From Dictyocoela muelleri (Eukaryota > Microsporidia), in the NCBI GenBank assembly GCA_016256075.1, contig SDVU01000317.1, positions 1 through 15,363 of the forward strand: a stretch of 15,363 bases of DNA, given 5' to 3'. Below, in pieces: positions 1 to 8,467 of the stretch. The stretch's first letter is position 1. Every line of letters starts with the position of its first letter. Position numbers and translations under genes: made by a program. The notes beneath the pieces were generated by a model that worked only from the letters and a program-made list of their open reading frames with translations, was not told the origin of the DNA and did not search any database.

Positions 1-96
1 TTGACGATAATTGTTGGGCTTTTATTGTGTGTGAGTAGTAATTTAAAATTTTCAGAAAAGAAAAAAGATGAATATTTTGAGATTGTGATTGTTTAA
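1..96 (+). CDS. possible 3' end of an unidentified gene (partial)
   Basis: Frame 1 is open from the first base for 31 codons and ends at TAA (94-96). The stop overlaps an AATAAA hexamer at 95-100. Such stop/poly(A)-signal overlap is common in compact microsporidian genes. The peptide starts with a hydrophobic run (TIIVGLLLCVSS) like the core of a signal peptide or a membrane segment, followed by a charged stretch (SEKKKDEY). If the hydrophobic run is a signal peptide, the product would be very short and probably truncated. No ATG lies inside the window, so the start is out of view. An open run of 31 codons can occur by chance even in AT-rich DNA, so this is a tentative call. I recognise no family. 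Confidence 0.25.
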   Translation: MTIIVGLLLCVSSNLKFSEKKKDEYFEIVIV

Positions 97-100
97 TAAA

Positions 101-331
101 TTGATTGGGTTGTTTTTATCAGTTAATTTATCTGATTTTTTAATATCGATAAAAATATTTTTAAATTATTAAATGCCTTTTTGTTAATAACGAGTATTAA
201 TTAATCTAAATCCTGGCCATTACTTTAAATAATAATAAATTAAGAATAATTAGCCATTCATCTCGCTGATTTTTAAAAAGATAAAAAAATTATATAAAGA
301 ATACAAAATCTCATGTGCTAAAGTTGTAATA
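101..331. other. AT-rich spacer, nothing recognised
   Basis: Stops occur frequently in all frames, and I see no repeat arm, tRNA-like motif or protein-like stretch. The spacer separates the possible gene end from the first SINE-like copy. Confidence 0.5.
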
Positions 332-780
332 GGGGTAGTTCAATGTTAACACTTTTGAATGGAAATTTAATTATCATGGTTCGAATTATTTTAAAGTCAT
401 TTTTATAAATATTAGAAATGACATTAAGTGATGAATAACTATGGAATTATAAATGTGATATGCGGTTGTTCCAGTGTGAGATAGCAGATTAAGACTTGGT
501 CTAATATTTTATAATAAAGCATGAAGGACTCTTAGGTTGTGGGAGTGAGTCCGGCACCGCATCTTGGCAAAATAAATATTTTAAAATTCGATAATAACTT
601 TCTTATTACCAGTATCCTGCAGAGTCATTTATAAAACAGAAAACGCGTATAAAATTGTGTCTTTGTGTAGTTTAGTATAGATGTATAACGATTACCAATA
701 AATCAAAGGTCTAAAGACCAAATTTCGAAACAATTTTCCGGGCTTGCAATTCAGACTTTTCTCAGCATATAATATATAAT
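332..780 (+). repeat. tRNA-headed dispersed repeat (SINE-like), copy 1
   Basis: This is the first of three + strand copies of an approximately 450-bp repeat; the others start near 5478 and 12708. The head resembles a tRNA 5' half: an A-box-like TAGTTCAATGTTAA at 336-349 and a B-box-like GGTTCGAATT at 378-387, spaced as in internal RNA polymerase III promoters. The body shares blocks with the other copies: a stretch around 467-512 (GATTAAGACTTGGTCTAATA type), one near 557-580 (CGCATCTTGGCAAAATAA), one near 610-635 (TATCCTGCAGAGTCATTTAT) and a hairpin at 708-719 (GGTCT-AA-AGACC). The end near 780 is set by where similarity to copy 3 stops. The tRNA-like head, fixed length and dispersed copies suggest a SINE. 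I saw no clear target-site duplication or poly(A) tail, so the class is inference. Confidence 0.6.
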
Positions 781-812
781 ATATATGTGCTTAACATATA
801 TATTATATATTA
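770..812. repeat. near-perfect palindrome (18-bp arms plus one flanking pair)
   Basis: The arm at 771-788 is the exact reverse complement of 794-811, with a 5-base loop (GCTTA at 789-793). Bases 770 and 812 also pair. The arms are purely A/T apart from the G/C next to the loop. The palindrome sits at the 3' edge of SINE-like copy 1, where the other copies also end in a TA-rich run. It could be an expanded TA tail, a cruciform-forming sequence or a small insertion. Confidence 0.7.
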
Positions 813-934
813 AGCATCATTATATAAAATCATTTAAGAATAACTATGAAAAAAAATATTACAAAGAGTAAAGTATGAATAAATTATTTTAAAACCTTAT
901 ACACTCGTTTAGCAAAAAAATCACAGTATAATTT
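813..934. other. AT-rich spacer, nothing recognised
   Basis: Short spacer between the palindrome and the target-site duplication of element A. No coding or structural signal is seen. Confidence 0.5.
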
Positions 935-938
935 TAAC
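935..938. repeat. target-site duplication of element A, left copy (TAAC)
   Basis: TAAC lies directly before the 5' LTR and recurs at 4569-4572 directly after the 3' LTR. If the LTR end is placed one base earlier, a 5-bp duplication with one difference is also possible. Ty3/gypsy integrases usually make 4-6 bp duplications. Confidence 0.6.
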
Positions 939-1139
939 TTTTGGATTCAATAAGTTTAAGGCCTGAAACATAATATTGGATCGTGTTTCAGATTATTTTG
1001 CCATTGTTGTTTCCGGGGTGTTCTTATTGTTAAAAAATTGATAATATGTTTCACAAATAATTATATAAGAACACGATTCTTAAATAAATATGAGAGTTTA
1101 CTAAAATAAGTCTTCTGTTAAACTCCCCAATTACAACCA
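939..1139 (+). repeat. 5' LTR of element A
   Basis: Direct repeat of 4368-4568 with about 90% identity by eye and equal length (201 bp). Shared blocks include CATAATATTGGAT near 970 and a long identical run across about 1057-1113. The copy at 4368 keeps the canonical TG start and begins TGTTGGAT, as do the LTRs of element B. Confidence 0.88.
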
Positions 1140-1199
1140 TGAGGAAAAGACATCATATGACTCATAAAGTTTAAAAACATCTAATTCGCAGTGCAAAAG

Positions 1200-1950
1200 A
1201 TCAAGTACTGCCAAAATGGATAGTGCCGTAAGTAAAGCTAATAGAGGCTTGATTTTTTTTGGAAAGGAGTGAAGGAAAAAAATGTGGCATGAACCGATTT
1301 ATTTTAGAAGGTTTAGCTAGTTTGGATAAAATGTCACTTAGAGAAAAGATAACAGTATTTATAAAGGAGTCTTAAGATAAAATAAAAGAATGGTTTTATT
1401 TAAAAAATATGAGTACAGAGATACCTACCAAATGCCAAGATTTCAAAGAACTTTTATGTGATTACGTATGTGGAGAAAGCATAGAAAGTTTAATAAATAT
1501 GCAGAAGAAAAAGTGCAGATTATTTAAAAAAAGATTTTAAATTTTGGGCCATATAATAATTGTGATGATGGCTTTGTTATTAAAAAAAGATTAAAAATTC
1601 TCATTTTCCTCAAAAATTCCATATGATTATTTTCAACCTTGTTTAGAATTTAAAAAATGCTTGGAATTGTTATTGAATATGAATATGCGATATTAAAAAG
1701 GCTGATAATGAATATAACTATAAACTGTTCGATAATATCAATTTAAAAGAAAGTAACTTTAAATTCAATAAAAACCTCCAAAATGTTTTTCTTATAGAAA
1801 AATAGGTCATTTGGCTTAGTTTTGTTATTCATGAAAAAAATATAGAGTAGAAAATAACGTAAATATGTGTATTAACTAAAAAAATAAAAAATATTGATAA
1901 AAGAAGTGGAAAAAAAGGATTGAAATATTTTTCTGTTTTTGATACCGTAT
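1200..1950 (+). pseudogene. Gag-like remnant of element A
   Basis: Scattered stretches resemble the Gag region of element B and of other Ty3/gypsy elements. They include a tryptophan-containing helical segment (IKEWFYLK) near 1380-1420 and a zinc-knuckle-like remnant near 1790-1840 ahead of the protease/reverse transcriptase region. Gag forms the particle and the knuckle binds the element's RNA. The limits are approximate because the fossil is strongly decayed. Confidence 0.45.
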
Positions 1951-2279
1951 CATCGGTAAATATTGTATCATCAAATTTAAAATTTCCAGAAAAAGAAAAT
2001 ATTGATTACTTAAAACCGCCATTTATTGTAAAACTAATAAATGTAAGTATGTAAAACTTACATAATAAGGTTGATATTGAAGAATGCTATAAAGGCATAA
2101 AAGTTAAAGACAGATTTTTTTGCTGTAAAATAGCATAGTCAATGTAATTATTAGAAAGAAACTGATTGATAATCTTATCTCAAAATCTAAATTTCCAACT
2201 GAATGTCTCATTTATACAAACAATAATTCAATAATAAGCTGTTCGCAACGATAAGAGATTTTAAAAAGATAAATGTGTT

Positions 2280-3030
2280 CTAGAAACTTGTTGATGAACT
2301 TGAACATAAAGGCGTTATCGAAAATAGCAAATCTCTGTGGTGTAAAACTGTTGTAGTAGTGGCAAAAAAAGATGATAAGTATAGATTTGCCTATAGATTT
2401 AACAAAGTATAATTAAATTGAGGTGCCTGATAGATTTATTTCCAAATATACTAGAAATAGTTTATAATCTTAATGATAAAAGCATTTTAAGTGTATTAAA
2501 TAAGAATATGGTTAATTTAAAGTCCCTCTACGTTTCGAAGATAGAGAAAAAATATCATTTATAGACACTAGGAATAGAATATTTCAGTTTAAAACAATGC
2601 CTCAAGGTTTCAAAAACTCACCAGCAATATTTCAAAGAAGAATGTTTTTAGTATTAGATGAGTTTATAGGTGACATTTGTTATTAATATTTAGATGATAT
2701 TCTGATTTTTGGTCAAGATAAGAAGGAACATGATGAAAACTTAAAAAAAGTTTTAGATCGACTTAATAAATATAATTTAAAAATTAACGAAGATAAAAGT
2801 GTTATAGGGGAAAAAGAAGTGAAATTTATAGGTTTTACAATTTCTTATAACACTATAAGGCCAATTCTAAAACGGTCAGAAGGAATAAAAAATTTTGAAA
2901 CACCAAAAAGTAAAAGAGATGTTCGAAAGTTTCTAGGTTGTATAAATTATGACAGAAATTTTATTTCAAAATTATCAGAAAAGGCAAAGGTTTTATATGA
3001 ACTTTTAGAAGATAAAAAATTTAAGTAGCT
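2280..3030 (+). pseudogene. reverse transcriptase remnant of element A
   Basis: Protein-level similarity to Ty3/gypsy reverse transcriptase is clear: a start like KLVDELEHKGVIENS, then MPQGFKNSPAIFQ (the fingers/palm motif), LDDILIFG from the catalytic YxDD block, and the C-terminal NYDRNFISKLSE that leads into RNase H. The closest match in the window is the corresponding part of element B (NYDRSFITNLST). This enzyme copies the element's RNA into DNA in the cytoplasmic particle. The remnant is fossil and clearly non-functional. Confidence 0.85.
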
Positions 3031-3109
3031 AGAAGAACATAATTCATATTTTATAATCTAAAAAAGCTATGGTCAAATTTTATTTAACTGTGTATTACTG
3101 ATCTAAATA

Positions 3110-3460
3110 AAGGGTTTAGTTTGGAAGCAGACGCATCTGATATGGTTTAGGTGCCGTATTGATACGGGATAAGAAACCGATTGCATATATTTCTCGCTTG
3201 CTAAAAGGTCCTGAAAGGAATTATACAAAAACTGAAAGAGAGTTTGTGGCAATAATGTGGGCAATGTAGAGATTTCAGTATCTTTTATTGGGTCGAAAAT
3301 TTTGTGTTTTAACTGGCCATAAGGCGATAGAAAAAATAAATTCACAAAAAGAATTTGGAAATTTAAGAATTACACGATGGATAGATATAATAAATCAATT
3401 TCAATTTGATGTGAAATACGTCCCGGAAATTTGTTACATAGTGCTGATGTAATGAGCAGA
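3110..3460 (+). pseudogene. RNase H remnant of element A
   Basis: Motifs typical of gypsy RNase H are visible: LEADASD, PIAYISRLLKG, TEREFVAIMWA and LGRKFCVLTGHKAIE. They appear in the same order in element B at about 9930-10150. RNase H removes the RNA strand from the RNA/DNA hybrid during copying. Fossil. Confidence 0.8.
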
Positions 3461-3479
3461 TGAATAAAAAAAGAGAATA

Positions 3480-4360
3480 CTCTTGATAAAGATAAATTTA
3501 TTAAAAAAATATTAAAAATTTATGAACAATTTTCTCATAGGAAAAATATTACTAAGAAACTTGAAGAACATGACATTTTTGTTTAAAAAATGAGTTAAAA
3601 AGAATTCTTATTTATTGTAAAATATGTAATGAATATGATAAAAAAATCAAAAGCAAATTTTCATTTATAAAAACATTCAATGTCGGAGAGCGTAGGTTGT
3701 GATATATTGGAGATAAAAAGTTGTATTGGTGATAAATTTGATTGATTATTTTTCAAGGAAAGTATTCAGTATAAGGATTATAAGTAAAACACCAAATTGT
3801 ATAATTAAATTCTTTAACGATGTTTTAAAAGAAATAAAATGAAATCTTTAATTATTGATAATGGAAAGGAATTTTAAAAAGAATATTTGGATAGTTGGTG
3901 TGCACAATATAATGTTTCACATGTTTTTAGTATACCATACTACCATGCAAGTAATGGGTGAATTGTGAGACTCAATAAGACCATAAGAACGGGGTTAAAA
4001 AAAAACTAAAGGTAAAAATAAATTAGAAATAGTTGTGTCTGAATATAATGAATTGATTAATCGTAGCATTGAGACGTGATCAAATAAGGCAATTTTAAGT
4101 ATTAATTGAGATACGGTTTTAGAAAACCAAATTAAAGTATAGAAAAGAATTCATAAAAGCCACTTATAGAAAAAGCAAAGTTATTTTTATTATTATTAAT
4201 GAAAATGTTTTAATCAAAAATGAAATACGTAATTCAAAAATGGATAAAGAATTTATTGAAAAAGGGAAAGTTTTAGAATCTATAGGGAATAGTTGTTACT
4301 GTATAAATGTGGAAAATGGAAAGGTGTTGATAAGGCATAAGAGTCAACTCAGGTTTAATA
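3480..4360 (+). pseudogene. integrase remnant of element A
   Basis: A decayed catalytic core is suggested by DYFSRKVFSIRI near 3740-3775 and by YHASNG near 3940-3960, both characteristic of Ty3/gypsy integrases. The C-terminal end near 4260-4360 (NVENGKVLIRHKSQL) parallels the end of element B's integrase. Integrase lies downstream of RNase H, which is the Ty3/gypsy order. Limits are approximate. Confidence 0.7.
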
Positions 4361-4367
4361 AGTGAGA

Positions 4368-4568
4368 TGTTGGATCCAATAAGTTTGAAGCCTCAAACAT
4401 AATATTGGATTGTGTTTCAGATTAGTTTGTCATTGCTGTTTCCGGTGTGTTTTTATTGTTGAAACATTTATAATATGTTTAACAAATAATTATATAAGAA
4501 CACGATTCTTAAATAAATATGAGAGTTTACTAAAATAAGTCTTATGTTAAACTTTCCAATTCCAACCC
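4368..4568 (+). repeat. 3' LTR of element A
   Basis: Direct repeat of 939-1139. It begins TGTTGGATCC and is followed by TAAC (4569-4572), matching the four bases before the 5' LTR. Its first bases contain the palindrome TTGGATCCAA (4370-4379). Confidence 0.88.
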
Positions 4569-4572
4569 TAAC
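4569..4572. repeat. target-site duplication of element A, right copy (TAAC)
   Basis: Matches 935-938 and directly follows the 3' LTR. Both flanks support a single insertion event with no later loss at either end. Confidence 0.6.
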
Positions 4573-5039
4573 ACTTAAAAAATATAATATGAACTAATAA
4601 ATTTGATATCAATCTGTTATCTATGTGTATTTACGACTTTCTAGGGAGTTTTTACAATAAAAGGACTATATTATTCTAGTATTCATTAAAGTATATTATC
4701 TTTTTTTGTTGATATTCTAATAAAGTGGTTATCAACGCGAATTCTACTACTCACTTAGGTGACATTTAAGATTTTTAAGTTTGCAATTTTGTTTTTCGGA
4801 AAGGGATTTAAATTTTCATAAGAGGTGCTAATTGTATTTTCAGTAATATAAGGCTTCAATTTACAAACTTAAACTCTAATATTATATCAATTTGTAATAA
4901 ACATCATAATAAATCGTTTCATGAAATAAATATTTTGTTTTGTTTTATTAATTGCCTAAAATTAATAAAGTGAATTCGAAAAAAATTTAGTAAATACCTA
5001 ATGTTTTGATATGGGGATAGAAACTTTTCTTTAAATCAG
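4573..5039. other. AT-rich stretch, no gene recognised
   Basis: Stops are dense on both strands and no protein-like segment is visible. If the hAT-like terminal repeat that follows belongs to a non-autonomous element, part of this stretch may be its interior. I could not find a matching left end. Confidence 0.4.
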
Positions 5040-5076
5040 CTAGGGGAACATGAGCCCTAAAAATTGAGAAGCACTG
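5040..5076. mobile_element. orphan hAT-like terminal inverted repeat
   Basis: Read on the minus strand from 5076, the sequence starts CAGTGCTTCTCAATTTT and continues with a G/C block (AGGGCTCATGTTCCCC). This is the usual look of hAT-superfamily ends (CAGTGnTTCTCAA followed by a G/C-rich subterminal run). The eight bases outside it, 5077-5084 (GTGCATAA), would be the target duplication. I found neither that 8-mer nor a complementary left end within about 500 bp to the left. This is therefore either a truncated hAT/MITE copy or a chance match. Confidence 0.42.
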
Positions 5077-5084
5077 GTGCATAA

Positions 5085-5406
5085 TATATTTACAAAATCA
5101 ATTTATCTCATTATGAAGATATATATCATAAACAATAGATATAAATCTAGATAAGCCAAGATCGTGATAAAAGAGTCTTTATTATAACATTAAATACCAT
5201 TTTAGCAATATTCTAGAGTACCAACAGAAAAATATAATAGACTTAAGTTAATACTATATTAATATCGCATTTATTATTATGTAAATTTCTTAAAAAGTCG
5301 TAATTACACATCTGTGAGAGATGGATTAAAAAAATAATGCGGTATTATCATATTTTAAAGTGTTTAAATACACCACAATTTTTGTCCCGACAATATAAAA
5401 ACGTTT
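5085..5406. other. AT-rich stretch, nothing recognised
   Basis: No open frame of useful length, repeat arm or tRNA-like box is seen between the hAT-like end and the duplicated head of SINE-like copy 2. Confidence 0.45.
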
Positions 5407-5507
5407 AATAATGGCTATGAGAATATAAGATAGATGGCTCTGAAGTAAACACTCTTGAAATAACTATGGAAATATAAGTTGGATTGCTCGGTGATTACTA
5501 CTCTTGA
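5407..5507 (+). repeat. tandem duplication of about 50 bp covering the repeat head
   Basis: Unit 1 (5407-5458) and unit 2 (5459-5507) share a leading CTATG(A/G)(G/A)AATATAAG, then a GGCTC/TGCTC tRNA-like segment, then A(C/T)ACTCTTGA. The second unit is the true head of SINE-like copy 2 and leads into its B-box-like motif. The first unit ends before any B box. The result is two A-box-like segments upstream of one B box. The duplication is specific to this copy. Confidence 0.6.
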
Positions 5508-5937
5508 ATATAAAATTTAAGTATCGAAGTTTGAATCACCTGGGGTCACTTTTTAATAAATAACGTGGGAATACCACGAAAGATCAATGAATATATAAAT
5601 ATAGTAATAATGTACAATTGTTCCACAGTGGTATAGATGATTAAGAGTTGGTATAACACGACAATGGAGTGAAAGGGGCTCTTATAGATGTGAGTATTAT
5701 CTCGACGAAGAATCTCAGCGATATAAGTAATATAAAATTGTATTTCATAAAAAACACTAATTACCTGTATCTTGCTAAGCCATTGATAGAAGAAAAATCG
5801 CGATTGTGTCTGGTTCTTTATATAGCTTAGTAGAGACCCAAAATTTGAACTCCATCACCCAAATGTTTGAAGACATTTGTAGGGGATAATTCTACGGGTT
5901 GGCAGCTATAAATGTTTTTTTTAAATAATATATATAT
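5478..5937 (+). repeat. tRNA-headed dispersed repeat (SINE-like), copy 2
   Basis: Same family as 332-780 and 12708-13162, with about the same length. The head has an A-box-like TTGCTCGGTGATTA at 5484-5497 and a weakened B-box-like AGTTTGAATC at 5528-5537. Shared body blocks include TGTTCCACAGTGGTATAG near 5618-5636, CTCGACGAAGAATCTCAGCG near 5700-5720, and CTGTATCTTGCTAAGCCATT near 5766-5786. The 3' hairpin lies at 5860-5879. It has a 7-bp stem here because changes on both arms are compatible with pairing. The copy ends in a TA-rich run (5925-5937). Confidence 0.6.
5860..5879 (+). other. conserved hairpin in the 3' part of the SINE-like family (copy 2)
   Basis: CAAATGT (5860-5866) pairs with ACATTTG (5873-5879). 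The matching stems in copy 1 (708-719) and copy 3 (13091-13102) are GGTCT/AGACC. Position by position, a G-C pair in copies 1 and 3 (708/719 and 13091/13102) is replaced by T-A in copy 2 (5864/5875). An inner C-G pair becomes T-G. One two-sided change plus one wobble-compatible change suggests selection on an RNA fold, but three copies are a thin sample. Confidence 0.5.
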
Positions 5938-6387
5938 ACTTCATAATTTTTAATCTTTTTTATAAAATTTACATAGAAACAATTGCTTATTTGATATTTT
6001 TATTATTAAAAAACTATGTTCTTTCCTTTCTTATGTAATTTGCACGAATAAGTATCGTAAATTATTAAATATGGCATTGAGAAAGAAAACTTTATTATCC
6101 TTAACAATGCCATATTTATTGTTTTACAATATTTTTTTCAGATAATTATTCATAAGGGAGTCGCGAATCAATATTTCTCTCAAGAAAACAACAAATAAAT
6201 TTTTAATATCTATGAAAATTTTACCGAAAAGATTTAAAATTATGATGTGTGATTTTAGCTTTTATTTTTATAGCGTAAATTGATCATAAAAAATGGTCTA
6301 GTCACGAGAGAAGACCTATATTTTTATCTGATATATTTTTTTCTGTTTTATATAAATTAACTCAGAATAAATTTTTATAACTTAATA
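5938..6387. other. AT-rich stretch without a gene; contains one hairpin
   Basis: No coding signal is seen. The only structured feature is the 14-bp inverted repeat at 6066-6118. An AACAACAAATAAAT string near 6187-6200 recurs near 8250-8263 inside the pogo-type element. This might be a remnant of shared sequence or simple AT-rich coincidence. Confidence 0.45.
6066..6118. repeat. 14-bp perfect inverted repeat with 25-base loop
   Basis: TAAATATGGCATTG (6066-6079) is the exact reverse complement of 6105-6118. The arms contain a GGCATTG core, so they are not mere AT-rich noise. Both sides lie in non-coding DNA. It could be a small fold-back element, a hairpin in a transcript or a protein-binding palindrome. 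No neighbouring gene suggests a role. Confidence 0.65.
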
Positions 6388-6389
6388 TA

Positions 6390-6414
6390 CAGGTATTTTC
6401 ACCAAATTTGCCAA
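6390..6414 (+). repeat. left terminal inverted repeat of the pogo-type element
   Basis: Begins CAGGTATTTTC directly after a TA. It pairs with 8443-8467 with about three mismatches in 25 bases. Confidence 0.78.
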
Positions 6415-6575
6415 TTTTCAAATTTGCAAATTTTCAAATTTGACACCACCTAATTTACCGTAATTTTCTGGGAATTACAGTTAATTAGAGTAGATTTCTC
6501 TAATATCTTTCTAGTTACAAAATTTAAAGTGTTTTTTTAGTTTTTTTTCATCCTCATGAAAAAACATATTCGTGA

Positions 6576-8100
6576 ATGACAAACGATCAAGAGAAAAAAG
6601 GCTTTAAAATAATCATATAGGGTAAAAATTCAAAAATATTGTAACTATTTTTCTTTAAAATTCAAATTAAATATTCTGAAAGAATAATAAGAAATCTGAT
6701 ATACAATCAAAATAGTGTATTGAAAAATAGCATGATAAACTATCTATGTTTAAAGCAAATTAATCTCTTAAGAATTTAGAATTCGATGAAAAGCTTACTA
6801 TTCGACTCTATAAATGTGAGATTGACAGAGTTAGAGTCAATGATCGCATTTTATCATTTAAAGCAGAAAATTTCAAGGACACTTGATTAAAAATGATTTA
6901 AAAATTTTGGTGGTTATATAATAAATTTAAAATAAGGCAAGGATTAAATTTAAGAAAGCTCTGTTAATAAATGCGAACATATGCAAATTTAGACACAGAT
7001 ACGTTTTTAGATGAATTTAAAAAAACTGAAAATTAATAAACGTCATGAATTTAAAATCTTAATGAAACTAGAATATTTTACAGACTCATTTTTTCATAAA
7101 ACATTTGTAAAGCATCTTCGACCGAGTACAAAAATTTTAAGGACAAAGTTCCATTATGTTTTGTTTTAATGCCATCAAATTATTTATTTAAACCGCTTAT
7201 TATAGGTAAATCTAAAAAAATCCGAGTTGTTTTAAAAATTCGTTTATATAAAATAAATTAGCTATAAATCATATAACGCGCATGGATGATAAACTCAATA
7301 TTGATAATTGGTTGAGGTCATCCATAAAAATTTATCAAAGCCGATAAAAATATTTTTTTTATTTATAATTGTTATGCACACTATCTCAAATACTTTCTCG
7401 CATAAAGATTTCGGTTTTTCAACATAATTTTCTACAAGATTACTTCCGCCAATAGGCATAGGAATTATTTCTGCATTTAAATCCCATTTTAAACAATTTA
7501 AACACAATTTTATTTTTGATTTAGTAGAATCAGGTTAAAGTTGTATTGAATCATATAAAAAATAGTTTGGAAGACGCAGTTATTTTCATTGATTTTGCAT
7601 TTTAGAAAAAAATAAAGTAACTATAACCAATTCCTTTTAACATTTATTTTCATAAAAATGTAAGAAGTGATTAGAAGGCCGTGTAAAATCTTTCAAAACT
7701 ATTATAAGTCCAATATTATATAAATAAATTAAAGCAAAAATAGAAATAGTAGATCATATAAACCTAAATTATTTTAATAAATTCAGGTATTCTATAAATG
7801 ACGTTATCTTAGAAAAATATGAAGAGAATTTTTCTAATAAAGAAGATGATAGAGGTAAAACCATAACAATTCCTATATTGATTACGAATCTATACCTTCT
7901 AATTACAACTGCGCTATTTCTGAAAAGAAATTTAAATAATCATTAAATATAATCAAAGCTTATTTGAATGACAAAGAAAGATGGAAATTAGAAGATCTAG
8001 AATTTTTAAAATCCATCGAACTGTATAAATAGAAGCGTAGTAAGAAAATTGCAGCAGTGTCAGGGTTGTTGAATTTTTTTAAGAAAATTAATAAAAAATG
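6576..8100 (+). pseudogene. pogo/jerky-type DDE transposase, broken
   Basis: Several frames carry successive pieces of a pogo-family (CENP-B-related) transposase. An ATG at 6576 opens a short frame that is the likeliest original start. A CENP-B-type helix-turn-helix is visible at about 6780-6890 (FDEKLTIRLYKCE), followed by WLYNKFKIRQGLNLRKL near 6908-6965. The DDE domain shows NETRIFYRLI near 7061-7090, IGKSKKIRVV at 7203-7232, NIFFIYNCYAHYLKY near 7347-7391, IGIGIISAFKSHFKQF near 7450-7500, DAVIFIDFAF near 7570-7600 and KVTITNSF near 7629-7653. Compared with the family pattern (DETG, VDN, QPxDxGI), all three catalytic aspartates appear replaced (N, Y and G). A C-terminal piece (KLEDLEFLKSIELYK) lies near 7985-8030. 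Many stops and several frame changes show it is dead. Confidence 0.72.
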
Positions 8101-8141
8101 AGTTTTTAAAATTTTTATTACCCTAATTTGTCATTTTCTCT

Positions 8142-8429
8142 AATTTACCGTGATTTTTCAAATCTGGATTTTTTTAAATTTTTAAGGAAAAATTACTCTA
8201 TTTTAAAGAAAAAATTTAAATAATCGTTGTTTATAATTAGAAAGAAAAAACAACAAATAAATGTTAATTTTGACTAGGAATTTTTAAGGTAACATAATCG
8301 AAAATTAGAGTTTGCTAAGCGAATCAAAGAAAAATTAGGGGGTGAATTATTTAATCAATTAATGAACTTGTTATTTTTGGTTTCTTCTCCACCTCAAATT
8401 TTGAATTTTCTTAAATTTACCGCGATTTT
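8142..8429 (+). repeat. subterminal direct repeats of the pogo-type element
   Basis: The stretch around 8120-8172 and the one around 8390-8445 are about three-quarters alike. Both contain AATTTACCG(T/C)GATTTTT followed by AAATC(T/C)GGATTT. A shorter third copy (AATTTACCGTAATTTT, 6452-6467) lies near the left end in the same orientation, not inverted. Subterminal repeats are often transposase-binding sites in DNA transposons. That role is inferred here. Confidence 0.55.
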
Positions 8430-8442
8430 TGAAATCCGGATT

Positions 8443-8467
8443 TAGGCAAACTTGGGGAAAATACCTG
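8443..8467 (-). repeat. right terminal inverted repeat of the pogo-type element
   Basis: The reverse complement reads CAGGTATTTTCCCCAAGTTTGCCTA and matches the left end at about 22 of 25 positions. It is followed by TA (8468-8469). Confidence 0.78.

Larger units (their letters stand above)
939..4568 (+). mobile_element. LTR retrotransposon A, Ty3/gypsy type, old and heavily decayed
   Basis: Two direct LTRs of 201 bp (939-1139 and 4368-4568) bound a 3.6-kb element flanked by TAAC. Recognisable remnants run in the usual Ty3/gypsy order. A Gag-like stretch lies at about 1200-1950, with a zinc-knuckle-like remnant near 1790-1840. Reverse transcriptase lies at about 2280-3030, with motifs such as MPQGFKNSPAIFQ, LDDILIFG and KFIGFTIS. 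RNase H lies at about 3110-3460 (LEADASD, TEREFVAIMWA). Integrase lies at about 3640-4360, ending with a domain like that of element B (IRHKSQL against IRHGSQI). Integrase after RNase H places it in Ty3/gypsy rather than Ty1/copia. No envelope gene is seen. It is a fossil with well over ten breaks. The LTRs differ at roughly 20 of 201 positions by eye, so it is older than element B. Confidence 0.88.

Noticed and set aside
1139-1160. Primer-binding site of element A
   Set aside because: The bases after the 5' LTR do not start TGG or resemble a tRNA 3' end I can name. The same holds for element B near 12141.
3103-3345. 80-codon open frame on the minus strand
   Set aside because: It is antisense to the RNase H region of element A and has no protein-like motif.
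7295-7507. 70-codon open frame on the minus strand
   Set aside because: It is antisense to the DDE domain of the pogo-type transposase, which is recognisable on the + strand.
6187-8263. AACAACAAATAAAT at 6187-6200 and 8250-8263 as ends of a larger element
   Set aside because: Similarity fades quickly on both sides and the string is low in complexity. The pogo-type ends at 6390 and 8467 are far better supported.
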